From assembly GCA_013002105.1 (NCBI GenBank), contig JABDKS010000161.1, positions 1 to 5,625 of the forward strand: 5,625 nt of DNA, read 5' to 3'. The notes beneath the pieces were generated by a model. It was not told the origin of the DNA and searched no databases. It saw only the letters and a program-made list of their open reading frames with translations. Positions within the stretch are counted from its first letter, which is position 1; every line of letters begins with the position of its first letter. Shown one piece after another: positions 1-5,625 of this stretch. The DNA comes from Pirellulaceae bacterium (lineage in GTDB: Bacteria > Planctomycetota > Planctomycetia > Pirellulales > Pirellulaceae). The position numbers and the translations under genes are program-made.

Positions 1-141
1 CACTAGCAGGCTGATCGAGAAGCGCCAGCGGGGAAGCCTTTTTTCGCTTCGCTTGCGCACAATTCGCGTTGGTGGCGCACAACTGGTGGGATGCGCCAGG
101 ACAGGTCCTGGCCTACGATCTGTCTCGATGCGGCTAACAGG
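1..141. other. Non-coding flank with short overlapping palindromes
   Basis: I see no gene here. There is an imperfect hairpin at 22-37 with 46-58. GCGCACAA occurs twice (55-62 and 75-82). A 7-bp stem pairs 73-79 with 92-98, and an 8-bp palindrome pairs 95-102 with 105-112 across a 2-base loop. The last two share bases 95-98 and so exclude each other. The stretch may be an intergenic region or the edge of the repeat element. Confidence 0.4.
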
Positions 142-182
142 GTAGGGCCGGTTCCCACCTTGTCTTTACCCACAAGTCGGCT
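142..182 (+). repeat. Left 41-bp arm of perfect inverted repeat
   Basis: It begins GTAGGGCCGGTTCCCACC and ends ACAAGTCGGCT. It is the exact reverse complement of 413-453. The match stops at both ends (141 against 454, and 183 against 412). Confidence 0.97.
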
Positions 183-203
183 GATTGATAGCCTCTTTAA
201 TTC

Positions 204-256
204 ACCCTCCCACGCGCTAAATCATCCATGCAATAGAGACTTTTTCGTGGGAGGGT
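204..256. repeat. Stem-loop 1 (ACCCTCCCACG / CGTGGGAGGGT)
   Basis: A perfect 11-bp stem (204-214 with 246-256) closes a 31-base loop. The stem motif is a one-base variant of stem-loop 3, so the outer strands can also pair with stem-loop 3 instead. Confidence 0.85.
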
Positions 257-280
257 CGGCACCGAGCTTTAGCGAGTGTG

Positions 281-320
281 ACGGGGAGGGCGATCAACGT
301 CTTCTGTTCGCCCTCCCCGT
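281..320. repeat. Stem-loop 2, centre of the palindrome (ACGGGGAGGGCG / CGCCCTCCCCGT)
   Basis: A perfect 12-bp, very GC-rich stem (281-292 with 309-320) encloses a 16-base loop. It is the symmetry centre of the larger imperfect palindrome covering about 246-354. Confidence 0.88.
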
Positions 321-343
321 CGGCTCGCTTAGGCTCACCACCG

Positions 344-395
344 ACCCTCCCGCGACAGCGTGTTTTCCAATGGAAAGTCATATGCGCGGGAGGGT
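344..395. repeat. Stem-loop 3 (ACCCTCCCGCG / CGCGGGAGGGT)
   Basis: A perfect 11-bp stem (344-354 with 385-395) encloses a 30-base loop. It is the mirror partner of stem-loop 1 around position 300. Confidence 0.85.
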
Positions 396-412
396 AAAGT
401 GTTGATTGCAAA

Positions 413-453
413 AGCCGACTTGTGGGTAAAGACAAGGTGGGAACCGGCCCTAC
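413..453 (-). repeat. Right 41-bp arm of perfect inverted repeat
   Basis: It is the exact reverse complement of 142-182 with no mismatch over 41 bases. Exact identity next to a diverged interior points to recent duplication, gene conversion or selection on the ends. Confidence 0.97.
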
Positions 454-563
454 GACTACGACTGCTGCGTCTATTTCGCTTTCGAAGATTGCCGAGAACC
501 TCCGTTGTGGCGAGAGCATTTTGATGCTGTTGCATCAGTGGCGCGTAGAAACGGCGGCGTCAG
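454..563. other. Intergenic stretch after the sulfotransferase stop
   Basis: There is no gene in this stretch. A 6-bp stem with a 4-base loop (522-527 with 532-537) follows the stop by about 26 bases on the minus strand. It is followed only by AAAATG and no U tract, so it is not a convincing intrinsic terminator. The strong GC stems at 204-395 are better candidates for ending or stabilising the transcript. Confidence 0.35.
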
Positions 564-1583
564 TTATTCTTGTGGGACGACGGAGTCGGCTAGCGGCGCT
601 GCAACGTGCTCGGTTGCAAGGTGCTTTAGCGCTGGCACCTGCCGTTTGGACGGCTCGACGACGTAACCCAACGGTGCCAAATCCCTGCCAAGTCGCCGCG
701 AAAGCTTCATGTTGTCACCCGCAAACGTCGATTCGATCAACGCTTTGGATTCGTAGTTCAACAAGCTGCTCTTTTCTAGCTTCAACACCTTCGAAATCAC
801 GTAGTGGTCGATCACGCGAACCATATTGCACGCGAACTTGTAGACCGGTTTGGGCACCCAAAACTTCTGTGTCTCGCGGCCGCGACCTGCTCGCACCAGC
901 ACCAGATTCAGCATACGTGTGAAGTGCATCGCCAACACCGACAAACCGATTCGCCTGGCTTTGAAGGTATCCTTGTAGTCGAACGGCGGTAGCTGCAAAA
1001 ACTCGTTCAGCCGGTCGATCTCTCCACTCTGGTCGCGTCGCAGATCCTCCAACAATAGAACCAGAACGCGATCACCGAAAAACTCTTGTGCTGTTTCGAT
1101 GATCTCATCGTAGTAGACACAGTAGTAATTCTCGTCCTCACTTGTCGTGCTCAGCAGCTCCTTAACAAACGCATTGATCTTCTTGGTGCCACCGGCAAGC
1201 ACGTACTGCGAATAGGTGGAAAGGATCATATCCGTGCGGTTGCGGATAATGAACAGAAGTTTCGCGCGGGGACTTAGTTCGTGCAATCGCTTTAAGACGG
1301 TCTTTGTGTCTTGACGTCGAACGGCGCGAACACCCAAGGCCGGATGAATCACTGGCAGGATCAGGTGCTCGTCGCTTTCGACCACCAATTGATCGTCCCG
1401 CGCATCGTCAAACCGAGCGAGATAGGAATGCTCCGATTCAGTCAAGTCCGACGATTGGTTCAATGGCGAGATAAACTCGCTCTTGAACACCATGAAAACG
1501 TCATCGCGCTGTTGAAAAACTGACTGCAAAAACGTGGAGGCGCATTTGGCGAAACCAGCGTGAAAGAGGTCAGGGACAGGCAT
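564..1583 (-). CDS. PAPS-dependent sulfotransferase family protein
   Basis: This 339-residue protein would transfer sulfate from PAPS to a hydroxyl or amine on a sugar, lipid or small molecule; the acceptor cannot be read from the sequence. The 5'-phosphosulfate-binding loop is GFAKCASTFLQ (10-20), a variant of the usual GxPKxGTTxL with Lys13 kept and Ala15 in place of Gly. The 3'-phosphate-binding motif is IIRNRTDMILSTYSQY (112-127), with Arg114 and Ser122 at the expected spacing. The family segment RVLVLLLEDLRRD (172-184) precedes a helix ending in LNEFLQLPP. The C-terminal block ESTFAGDNMKLSRRLGRDL (284-302) matches the end typical of the family. An in-frame stop lies nine codons upstream, which fixes ATG 1583 as the only good start, although it has no clear Shine-Dalgarno. 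No signal peptide or membrane helix is visible. It is 145 bp from the ATPase stop, so a separate transcript is likely. Confidence 0.9.
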   Translation of the reverse strand: MPVPDLFHAGFAKCASTFLQSVFQQRDDVFMVFKSEFISPLNQSSDLTESEHSYLARFDDARDDQLVVESDEHLILPVIHPALGVRAVRRQDTKTVLKRLHELSPRAKLLFIIRNRTDMILSTYSQYVLAGGTKKINAFVKELLSTTSEDENYYCVYYDEIIETAQEFFGDRVLVLLLEDLRRDQSGEIDRLNEFLQLPPFDYKDTFKARRIGLSVLAMHFTRMLNLVLVRAGRGRETQKFWVPKPVYKFACNMVRVIDHYVISKVLKLEKSSLLNYESKALIESTFAGDNMKLSRRLGRDLAPLGYVVEPSKRQVPALKHLATEHVAAPLADSVVPQE

Positions 1584-1626
1584 GTCGTATTCGAGTCTTC
1601 GCGGACGTCACGGTAAAGCGAGAACC

Positions 1627-1642
1627 GATTGTAATCACAATC
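1627..1642. promoter_or_regulatory. Dyad GATTGT-N4-ACAATC, candidate operator of the sulfotransferase gene
   Basis: A perfect 6+6 inverted repeat with a 4-base spacer lies about 44 bp upstream of the sulfotransferase ATG. On the minus strand, TTGTGA (1635-1640) inside it could be a weak -35, with TTTACC (1612-1617) as a poor -10 at 17-bp spacing; these match the sigma-70 consensus at only 4/6 and 3/6. A regulator bound to the dyad would overlap that -35. The dyad is directly visible; its function is a guess. Confidence 0.35.
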
Positions 1643-1728
1643 ATCGACCACGGACAGGAACAGCTTTACGAGCCACAAGATACCAGGCGGACTAAGCGTG
1701 GAGCCGGACGCAATCACGCAAAGAGAGC

Positions 1729-3072
1729 CTAATTGTGACGCCCCATTGCACCGAAGTAACCCTTCCATGCTAAGTCCAACGTGTCGTCATTTAGATCAAC
1801 AGGCCGCTGGCGTAATCGCGAGATATCCAGCACGCGTTCAAGCAAATCGCGTGGTTCGCTGGCGCGTAGATCACGGTTTTCTTGTTCGTAGCGATTCAAT
1901 ATCGAATCAATCATGCCAGGGGGGACAACGATCGACTGATCGTCGGCATAGGCTTGGAAGATCTGTGCGTACTGTTGTTGGGTGGGAGACGCTAAGTGCA
2001 GCCGATAGCCCATGCGTCGCAAGAAGGCTGGGTCGGAGACTTCTGATACCTGCAGATTCGTCGCGACAATCAAAAACAGCTCGAACGGAACAACGATTTT
2101 TTGCCCACTATGTAACGATAGATGATCGATGCGATGCTCCAAGGGAATGATCCAGCGATTGAGCAGTTGGTGAGGATCGATGCGTTGTCGACCAAAATCG
2201 TCGATTAGAAAGAGCCCGCCGTTTGCTTTTAAGTGAGGTGGCGCTTCGTAAAAACGCAAGGAAGGACTGTAGGACAGATCCAGTTCCTCCATCGTCATTT
2301 CACCACCGGCGACCATCATCGGTCGCTGGATCAACATCCAGCGCTGGTCAATCTTCGTTGACAAATCATCTGGAACGTCGACTAAATGGTGACAATGGGA
2401 ATCATAGAGGCGGATCACGGTGTCGCCGACCGACAAGCAGTGGGGCAGCCAGATCGAATCGCCCATCACCTGGTGCAGCGCGCGTCCGAGCGTCGTCTTA
2501 CCATTTCCCGGAGGTCCAAACAAAAACAGACTTCTTGCCGACGCCGCGGCCAAGGAAGCGATTTCGACGGTATCATCGGGGACGACTAAACTTCCGAGCG
2601 CTTCGCGTACGGATGCCGACGTAATCGACGGACGATTTTGCATCGCATGCGTCAACATCGCGCAATAAGATTCCAGCGAAACCGGGGCAGGCCCGATGTA
2701 GCCGCATATCTCCATCAATCGACGTGCGTGCTCGCGTCCCAAATTCGTAATCGTGTACCGGTAACAATAGGGGCCATCTTGGCCCAATACTTCGACCAGT
2801 TTTTCTTGCTTCAATTCCCAGAAGATTTTCTCTGTCAAATGCAGTGGCAATCGCAATTGTGCAACTGCCCATGCCGTATCGAACTGCGACACCGTTGCAG
2901 CAAGCTTACATGCCAAGTCGGTCAAGACACGACTGGGAACGCCAGCGTCTTGCATCGTCATCAACGCTGCCGGCGCATCGCCTATCGACGTCTCGATCAA
3001 CGGCGGCAGATTCGGCAGGTCACTCGGGACCGCCGTCTGGCTTGAAAGTGTCTGAGCAACGGGAGCATTCAT
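1729..3072 (-). CDS. AAA+ ATPase with N-terminal winged-helix-like region, coupled to tadG
   Basis: This 447-residue protein is a probable cytoplasmic AAA+ ATPase. Residues about 50-125 resemble a winged-helix domain: helices, then EKLVEVLGQDGPYCYRYTIT as a likely wing, then LGREHARRLM. The ATPase core has Walker A GPPGNGKT (186-193) and Walker B LFLIDDFGRQ (287-296, with Asp291 and Asp292). Sensor 1 is IVATN (335-339), and candidate arginine fingers are Arg352 and Arg353 in LRRMGYR. Between Walker A and B is a long insertion (about 210-285) with a His/Cys cluster, DSHCHHLVD (224-232). A helical lid follows at about 375-447. It is not a TadA/VirB11-type secretion ATPase, because the domain order and Walker B context are wrong. 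The closest broad match is a MoxR-like or general AAA+ remodelling ATPase. The ATG overlaps the tadG stop (ATGA) and has no Shine-Dalgarno, so translation is probably by re-initiation. Its target is unknown; a role in pilus assembly or its regulation is inferred from the operon. Confidence 0.88.
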   Translation of the reverse strand: MNAPVAQTLSSQTAVPSDLPNLPPLIETSIGDAPAALMTMQDAGVPSRVLTDLACKLAATVSQFDTAWAVAQLRLPLHLTEKIFWELKQEKLVEVLGQDGPYCYRYTITNLGREHARRLMEICGYIGPAPVSLESYCAMLTHAMQNRPSITSASVREALGSLVVPDDTVEIASLAAASARSLFLFGPPGNGKTTLGRALHQVMGDSIWLPHCLSVGDTVIRLYDSHCHHLVDVPDDLSTKIDQRWMLIQRPMMVAGGEMTMEELDLSYSPSLRFYEAPPHLKANGGLFLIDDFGRQRIDPHQLLNRWIIPLEHRIDHLSLHSGQKIVVPFELFLIVATNLQVSEVSDPAFLRRMGYRLHLASPTQQQYAQIFQAYADDQSIVVPPGMIDSILNRYEQENRDLRASEPRDLLERVLDISRLRQRPVDLNDDTLDLAWKGYFGAMGRHN

Positions 3073-4592
3073 TCGATTAATATCAACGGTGTGAACACGG
3101 TTGTATCTGGGCCAGGTGGGTCGCCCGTGTCTGGGATTCCAGTTCCGTCGATGTGAGGCGCCATCTGAATCCAGATGTGTTTGTTATCAAAATTTCCAGT
3201 CAACCGTGCAAACATCACGCGTATGCCGACAAATTCAGTCAGCGTATAAGTCACTGTATTGCCGGGGCCTGCGACCACGTCATGATCGTATAGAGTAATG
3301 GCGCGTGACTGACCGATGATCTCATTCATCGCTTGTTCGATTGGCCCACCGCTTAGTCCGGTATCACCGTTGACTTCTGCTTCGATATTTTCATCAGGAT
3401 TAAGGACTAATTGTCCATCGGTCAGGATATTTTGCGACTCCATGGCCACGTAGTCCGAATAAGTCAGACCATAGAGTATTTGATCGCGAATCGCAGAGGC
3501 GGCGTTGTCGGTATCACCCAAATCGATCGTTCCCGCGTTTCCAGCCGTGATGGCACCTCCAAGCGGCGCCGGGTACAAATCGACCTCCAGCCATCCGTCG
3601 GGTGTCGGATCGCCTTCGCCGCCGGAAACCGGTCCCGTTTCGTTCGGGTTCCCCGGGTCGTCATAGTAAAAATTGTCAAAGATGTCCTGTTCCCAGATTG
3701 GATTCCCGTCGGCGTCATACAGTAGGTCGCCCTGGTTGTCATAGGCATGCCGATGAAACATCGGTTCAGCAGGTCCACCGTCGGCAGGCTGATGCATTGG
3801 GTAGTTTGGATCACCTGGCGTGTAGGTCGGTGGGATAACTTGAGTGGTTCCGTCAGCATTGCGATACCAATCCTGCGCGTCTTCCAAACGTCGCCAGACA
3901 CGCTGTTTAAACGCAAACGGCATGACGCCGGATGCTTCGCCTTCGTCGTTGACATCGAATCCTTTGGCTGGAAAGATCGCGGCGGCCGAAATCGTGCTAA
4001 GCGAGGATTCGTCGTTGCCAAGAACACGTGCAAAGAATAGTGGGACGCGTTGATCGCCCGCCGTGCTGCCATCTTGATCGCGGCGCGCGGTGACACGAAC
4101 CATGTTGTAGGGAGATGTCCCGATCGATTGCACCCAACTCCCGCCGCTTGGATCAAAGATCGCCTGACCGAACTGAATATCGCGGCTGTCGTTGATATAA
4201 ACTGCATCCAAGTCAGCGGCGCGATTCGCCGCCGCAAAGGCAACGGCGACCGGCCGCGCGGCGGATTCAACTTCAGCCGGCGTCTTGGTAGCGAACCGTC
4301 CCAATCCGGGCATCAGCTCGGTGCCACCGGCCAATGCCGAACTGTCGCTTGCCGCCTGCATCTGTGTCTTACCCAACATCAGATAGCCCAAGTCAATCGC
4401 CAGCGCCGTAAATCCGATGATGACCAACAACACGATCGCCATAATGATTGCTACGCCGCCGTTACGTTTGCTCGAAACGTTACGCTTGCTCGGGGCGTTA
4501 CGTTTGCTGGGGGCGGTACGTTTGCTGGGGGCCTGAGGGTTGTTGCAGTACGACGCCTGTCGGACCCAAGCTCGCTTTGTTAAATCAGCCAT
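3069..4592 (-). CDS. TadG-like Flp pilus-assembly protein with a long Asp/Gly/Pro-rich extracytoplasmic region
   Basis: This 507-residue protein has the TadG N-terminal signature. One membrane helix (about 46-68) begins at GGVAIIM. It continues into AIDLGYLMLGKTQMQ and ASDSSALAGG (to about residue 90), matching the usual 'avDlG...LQ.AaDaAALAgA' pattern of TadE/G-like proteins. The cytoplasmic N-terminus (1-44) is strongly basic and contains four tandem six-residue repeats of APSKRN type (21-44). Unlike TadE, there is no pilin-type Glu at +5 after a Gly. Residues about 95-205 look like the usual periplasmic Tad domain. Residues about 210-345 are unusually acidic and rich in Gly, Pro and Asn, with stretches such as YDADGNPIWEQD. 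I see no von Willebrand A DxSxS motif, which many TadG proteins carry. The start overlaps the tadE stop (TAATG), and the stop overlaps the ATPase start (ATGA). It probably anchors or links the pilus machinery at the envelope. Confidence 0.88.
   Translation of the reverse strand: MADLTKRAWVRQASYCNNPQAPSKRTAPSKRNAPSKRNVSSKRNGGVAIIMAIVLLVIIGFTALAIDLGYLMLGKTQMQAASDSSALAGGTELMPGLGRFATKTPAEVESAARPVAVAFAAANRAADLDAVYINDSRDIQFGQAIFDPSGGSWVQSIGTSPYNMVRVTARRDQDGSTAGDQRVPLFFARVLGNDESSLSTISAAAIFPAKGFDVNDEGEASGVMPFAFKQRVWRRLEDAQDWYRNADGTTQVIPPTYTPGDPNYPMHQPADGGPAEPMFHRHAYDNQGDLLYDADGNPIWEQDIFDNFYYDDPGNPNETGPVSGGEGDPTPDGWLEVDLYPAPLGGAITAGNAGTIDLGDTDNAASAIRDQILYGLTYSDYVAMESQNILTDGQLVLNPDENIEAEVNGDTGLSGGPIEQAMNEIIGQSRAITLYDHDVVAGPGNTVTYTLTEFVGIRVMFARLTGNFDNKHIWIQMAPHIDGTGIPDTGDPPGPDTTVFTPLILIE
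4461..4532 (-). repeat. Four in-frame 18-bp tandem repeats in the TadG-like gene
   Basis: Four consecutive 18-bp units lie at 4461-4478, 4479-4496, 4497-4514 and 4515-4532 with no gaps. Units 3 and 4 differ by one base; unit 1 is the most diverged. On the minus strand they encode APSKRT, APSKRN, APSKRN and VSSKRN (residues 21-44), just before the membrane helix. The unit is a multiple of three, so gain or loss of copies would keep the frame. Each copy adds a Lys-Arg pair to the cytoplasmic side, consistent with positive-inside anchoring. Confidence 0.95.
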
Positions 4593-5020
4593 TATTCTTT
4601 CCTCATGTTCACGCGTGCAATGAACGTTCTGTCGGGCGAGATCAGATTCATCACGCCGTAAGAAACGTCGCTGTAAGGAACCGAAACGGCAACTTGAATT
4701 TCGGCATGGGCCGGCGCTGATGACAGGTCGCCAGGCGATCCATTGACTTGAATTGTTTGTGTGTATCCGGTGATCGACGCTGAATCTAAATATCCGGTGA
4801 CTCGATCCTGGACTTGTTGATTGGTCGCACCCGGAATGACCGCGCGACGAGCGCCTTCGCGCGCGGCGTTCGTGATCACCTGATTGACCATGATGGCGCG
4901 TCCCATTTCGATAATCCCAAACACCAGCAGGATCAGGAGCCCTAGCACAAGCGCCATTTCAAGCGCTGCAGCCCCACGGCGATGGCGAGCATCCTGAACC
5001 GACAGTTTTGAATCTCTCAT
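4592..5020 (-). CDS. TadE-like pseudopilin (Flp/Tad pilus assembly)
   Basis: This 142-residue protein fits the TadE family, minor pseudopilins of Flp/Tad type IVc pili that sit in the inner membrane and support pilus biogenesis. A short basic leader ends in RRG (residues 14-16). It is followed by AAALE, which places Glu21 at +5 relative to a predicted prepilin-peptidase cleavage after Gly16, the classic type IV pilin rule. A hydrophobic helix spans about residues 22-44. It is followed by the family signature NAAREGARRAV (51-61), and the remaining ~80 residues form a small extracytoplasmic domain. The start at 5020 is preceded by a weak purine-rich site (GAGATAGG). The stop overlaps the next gene's ATG by one base (TAATG), so expression is probably coupled to tadG. 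The family call rests on the signature around the helix; the C-terminal domain is not diagnostic. Confidence 0.93.
   Translation of the reverse strand: MRDSKLSVQDARHRRGAAALEMALVLGLLILLVFGIIEMGRAIMVNQVITNAAREGARRAVIPGATNQQVQDRVTGYLDSASITGYTQTIQVNGSPGDLSSAPAHAEIQVAVSVPYSDVSYGVMNLISPDRTFIARVNMRKE
4597..4604 (-). promoter_or_regulatory. Ribosome binding site of the TadG-like gene
   Basis: The minus strand reads GAGGAAAG within the last codons of tadE, about 5-8 bases before the ATG at 4592. It is the clearest Shine-Dalgarno sequence in the window. It supports that start, and it means ribosomes finishing tadE sit on the tadG initiation site. Confidence 0.7.
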
Positions 5021-5032
5021 GCCTATCTCACT

Positions 5033-5625
5033 TTATGTCCGCCGTGTGTCACGAAGCAGGAACACGCCCATCACGACGATCATTCCCGCCAACAATATCA
5101 ACCGCTGATTGGTGGAACTCTGCACCGCCGCAAACCAGAGCTGCGCTCGGAGTCCATCCACATATTGCCACGCTGCTGATAATCGTTCGCCCGCCTCAAA
5201 GTTCGCTAAACCGCCGGGCGAGCTAACTTCTATCATGGTTACCGCGACTGAGATCGCAATCAAAACGCCAACTGATCGGGTCAGAATCGCTGAATGGACG
5301 AAGTGACGTGGCATCAACTTGCCGCGAACTTCACGGACTTCCTCGTCCAGAATGCGAAGAATTCGCTTGTCGCATTGCCTTAAGCTGTCCAGATTCACCC
5401 ACGGCCGAATACATCGATAAAGCGATAATCGTAGGTCTTCCACCGGCGTCGGGTCGCCTTGAACACTGGCCCCAAAGTGACCGAGGACATCCTGGTAGAG
5501 GCGTGCGTACTTATCTTCGGTCATTCCGATCGGCGGACGATTATGGCGTCGCATGCTATGAACAACGCGGAGCCAATGATCCAGGCACTGCCAACCATCT
5601 CGATCGATTGTGGGTTGTGTACCAG
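5033..5625 (-). CDS. Unrecognised protein with two membrane segments, 5' end probably outside the window
   Basis: I do not recognise this family. From the first in-window ATG (5554) it would be 173 residues. The frame has no stop upstream to the window edge, and those 23 extra codons read like ordinary coding sequence (Trp, Cys, Asp and Leu-rich helix). The real start may therefore lie outside the window. Alternatives are the ATG at 5554 and a second Met ten codons later at 5524; neither has a good Shine-Dalgarno sequence. Counting from 5554, residues 1-90 are charged and probably helical. Residues about 92-109 and 152-167 are hydrophobic, with a loop of about 40 residues between them. The end is basic (RDTRRT), which suggests a membrane hairpin with both termini in the cytoplasm. 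The stop lies 12 bp before the tadE start, so it is probably in the same operon and may be an inner-membrane partner of the pilus proteins. That role is inferred from position only. Confidence 0.72.
   Translation of the reverse strand, partial: GTQPTIDRDGWQCLDHWLRVVHSMRRHNRPPIGMTEDKYARLYQDVLGHFGASVQGDPTPVEDLRLSLYRCIRPWVNLDSLRQCDKRILRILDEEVREVRGKLMPRHFVHSAILTRSVGVLIAISVAVTMIEVSSPGGLANFEAGERLSAAWQYVDGLRAQLWFAAVQSSTNQRLILLAGMIVVMGVFLLRDTRRT

Larger units (their letters stand above)
142..453. mobile_element. 312-bp palindromic element with 41-bp terminal inverted repeats (MITE-like or REP-like)
   Basis: The element is bounded by perfect 41-bp inverted repeats. Inside are three further inverted repeats arranged symmetrically around position 300. 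It contains no credible gene. The size, long exact termini and internal palindromes suggest a non-autonomous mobile element or a dispersed structured repeat. No clear target-site duplication is seen: the bases outside the arms differ, although the flanks starting near 112 and 448 share CCTACGA and a loosely similar stretch after it. It lies 110 bp past the sulfotransferase stop and could also end that transcript. Calling it mobile is inference from structure alone. Confidence 0.5.

Noticed and set aside
22..58. Terminator-like hairpin with a run of T
   Set aside because: The T run lies in the loop, not after the stem, and the stem has bulges.
204..395. CRISPR array or integron attC sites
   Set aside because: The repeats are inverted pairs rather than evenly spaced direct repeats with unique spacers. 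I see no adjacent cas or integrase gene, and no convincing paired core sites of attC type.
91..519. Two open frames of about 100 codons (91-405 on + and 217-519 on -) sharing the peptide VGPVPTLSLPTSRL
   Set aside because: The shared peptide is a direct result of the 41-bp inverted repeat being read on both strands. The composition is not protein-like, there are no ribosome sites, and the frames run through GC-rich stems.
522..537. Intrinsic terminator after the sulfotransferase
   Set aside because: The stem is only 6 bp with modest GC, and no U tract follows on the minus strand.
422..922. 166-codon plus-strand open frame
   Set aside because: It overlaps the well-supported sulfotransferase on the other strand. 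Its translation is rich in Arg, Ser and Thr without any domain, typical of an antisense shadow.
1729..3072. TadA/CpaF-type secretion ATPase
   Set aside because: The Walker B context (LFLIDDFGRQ), sensor 1 ATN and N-terminal winged-helix-like region fit an AAA+ protein. The Asp and His boxes of VirB11/TadA ATPases are not visible.
3464..4270. 268-codon minus-strand open frame inside the TadG-like gene
   Set aside because: It is a frame-shifted reading of the tadG region. The translation is low-complexity and Arg/Thr-rich, whereas the main frame has a clear TadG signature and coupled start and stop.
4050..4583. 177-codon plus-strand open frame with repeated VTFARN-like units
   Set aside because: Its repeats are the antisense reading of the 18-bp tandem repeat of TadG, and it has no features of its own.

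Overview
The window most likely comes from a planctomycete, probably Rhodopirellula-like (family Pirellulaceae). This is inferred from three things: moderate GC content, a TadE-TadG pair followed by an unusual AAA+ ATPase, and G/C-rich CCCTCCC-type palindromic repeats next to a sulfotransferase gene. No rRNA, tRNA or marker gene fixes the taxonomy.

All supported genes lie on the minus strand, so transcription runs from the right edge to the left. From 5625 down to 1729 there is a compact cluster. It starts with an unrecognised protein with two membrane segments, whose frame is open to the window edge. Next come a TadE-type pseudopilin, a TadG-type pilus-assembly protein and a winged-helix-like AAA+ ATPase. 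The spacing is tight: 12 bp, then a 1-bp TAATG overlap, then a 4-bp ATGA overlap. This indicates one polycistronic unit with translational coupling. The core Tad genes (TadA, B, C, Z, RcpA, prepilin peptidase) are not in the window, so this is an accessory or minor-pilin module that may adjoin a larger Tad locus on the right.

A 145-bp gap (1584-1728) separates this unit from a PAPS-dependent sulfotransferase gene (564-1583). The gap holds a 6+4+6 dyad that could be an operator or promoter element. The sulfotransferase is probably a separate transcription unit, and any link to the pilus genes is speculative.

Positions 1-563 hold no credible protein gene. The main feature there is a 312-bp palindromic element (142-453) bounded by perfect 41-bp inverted repeats. 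Inside it are three stem-loops built from variants of one GGGAGGG motif. It resembles a non-autonomous, MITE-like or REP-like element and may also act as the 3' boundary of the sulfotransferase transcript. Together with the winged-helix AAA+ ATPase coupled to tadG, it is the part of the window most worth following up.
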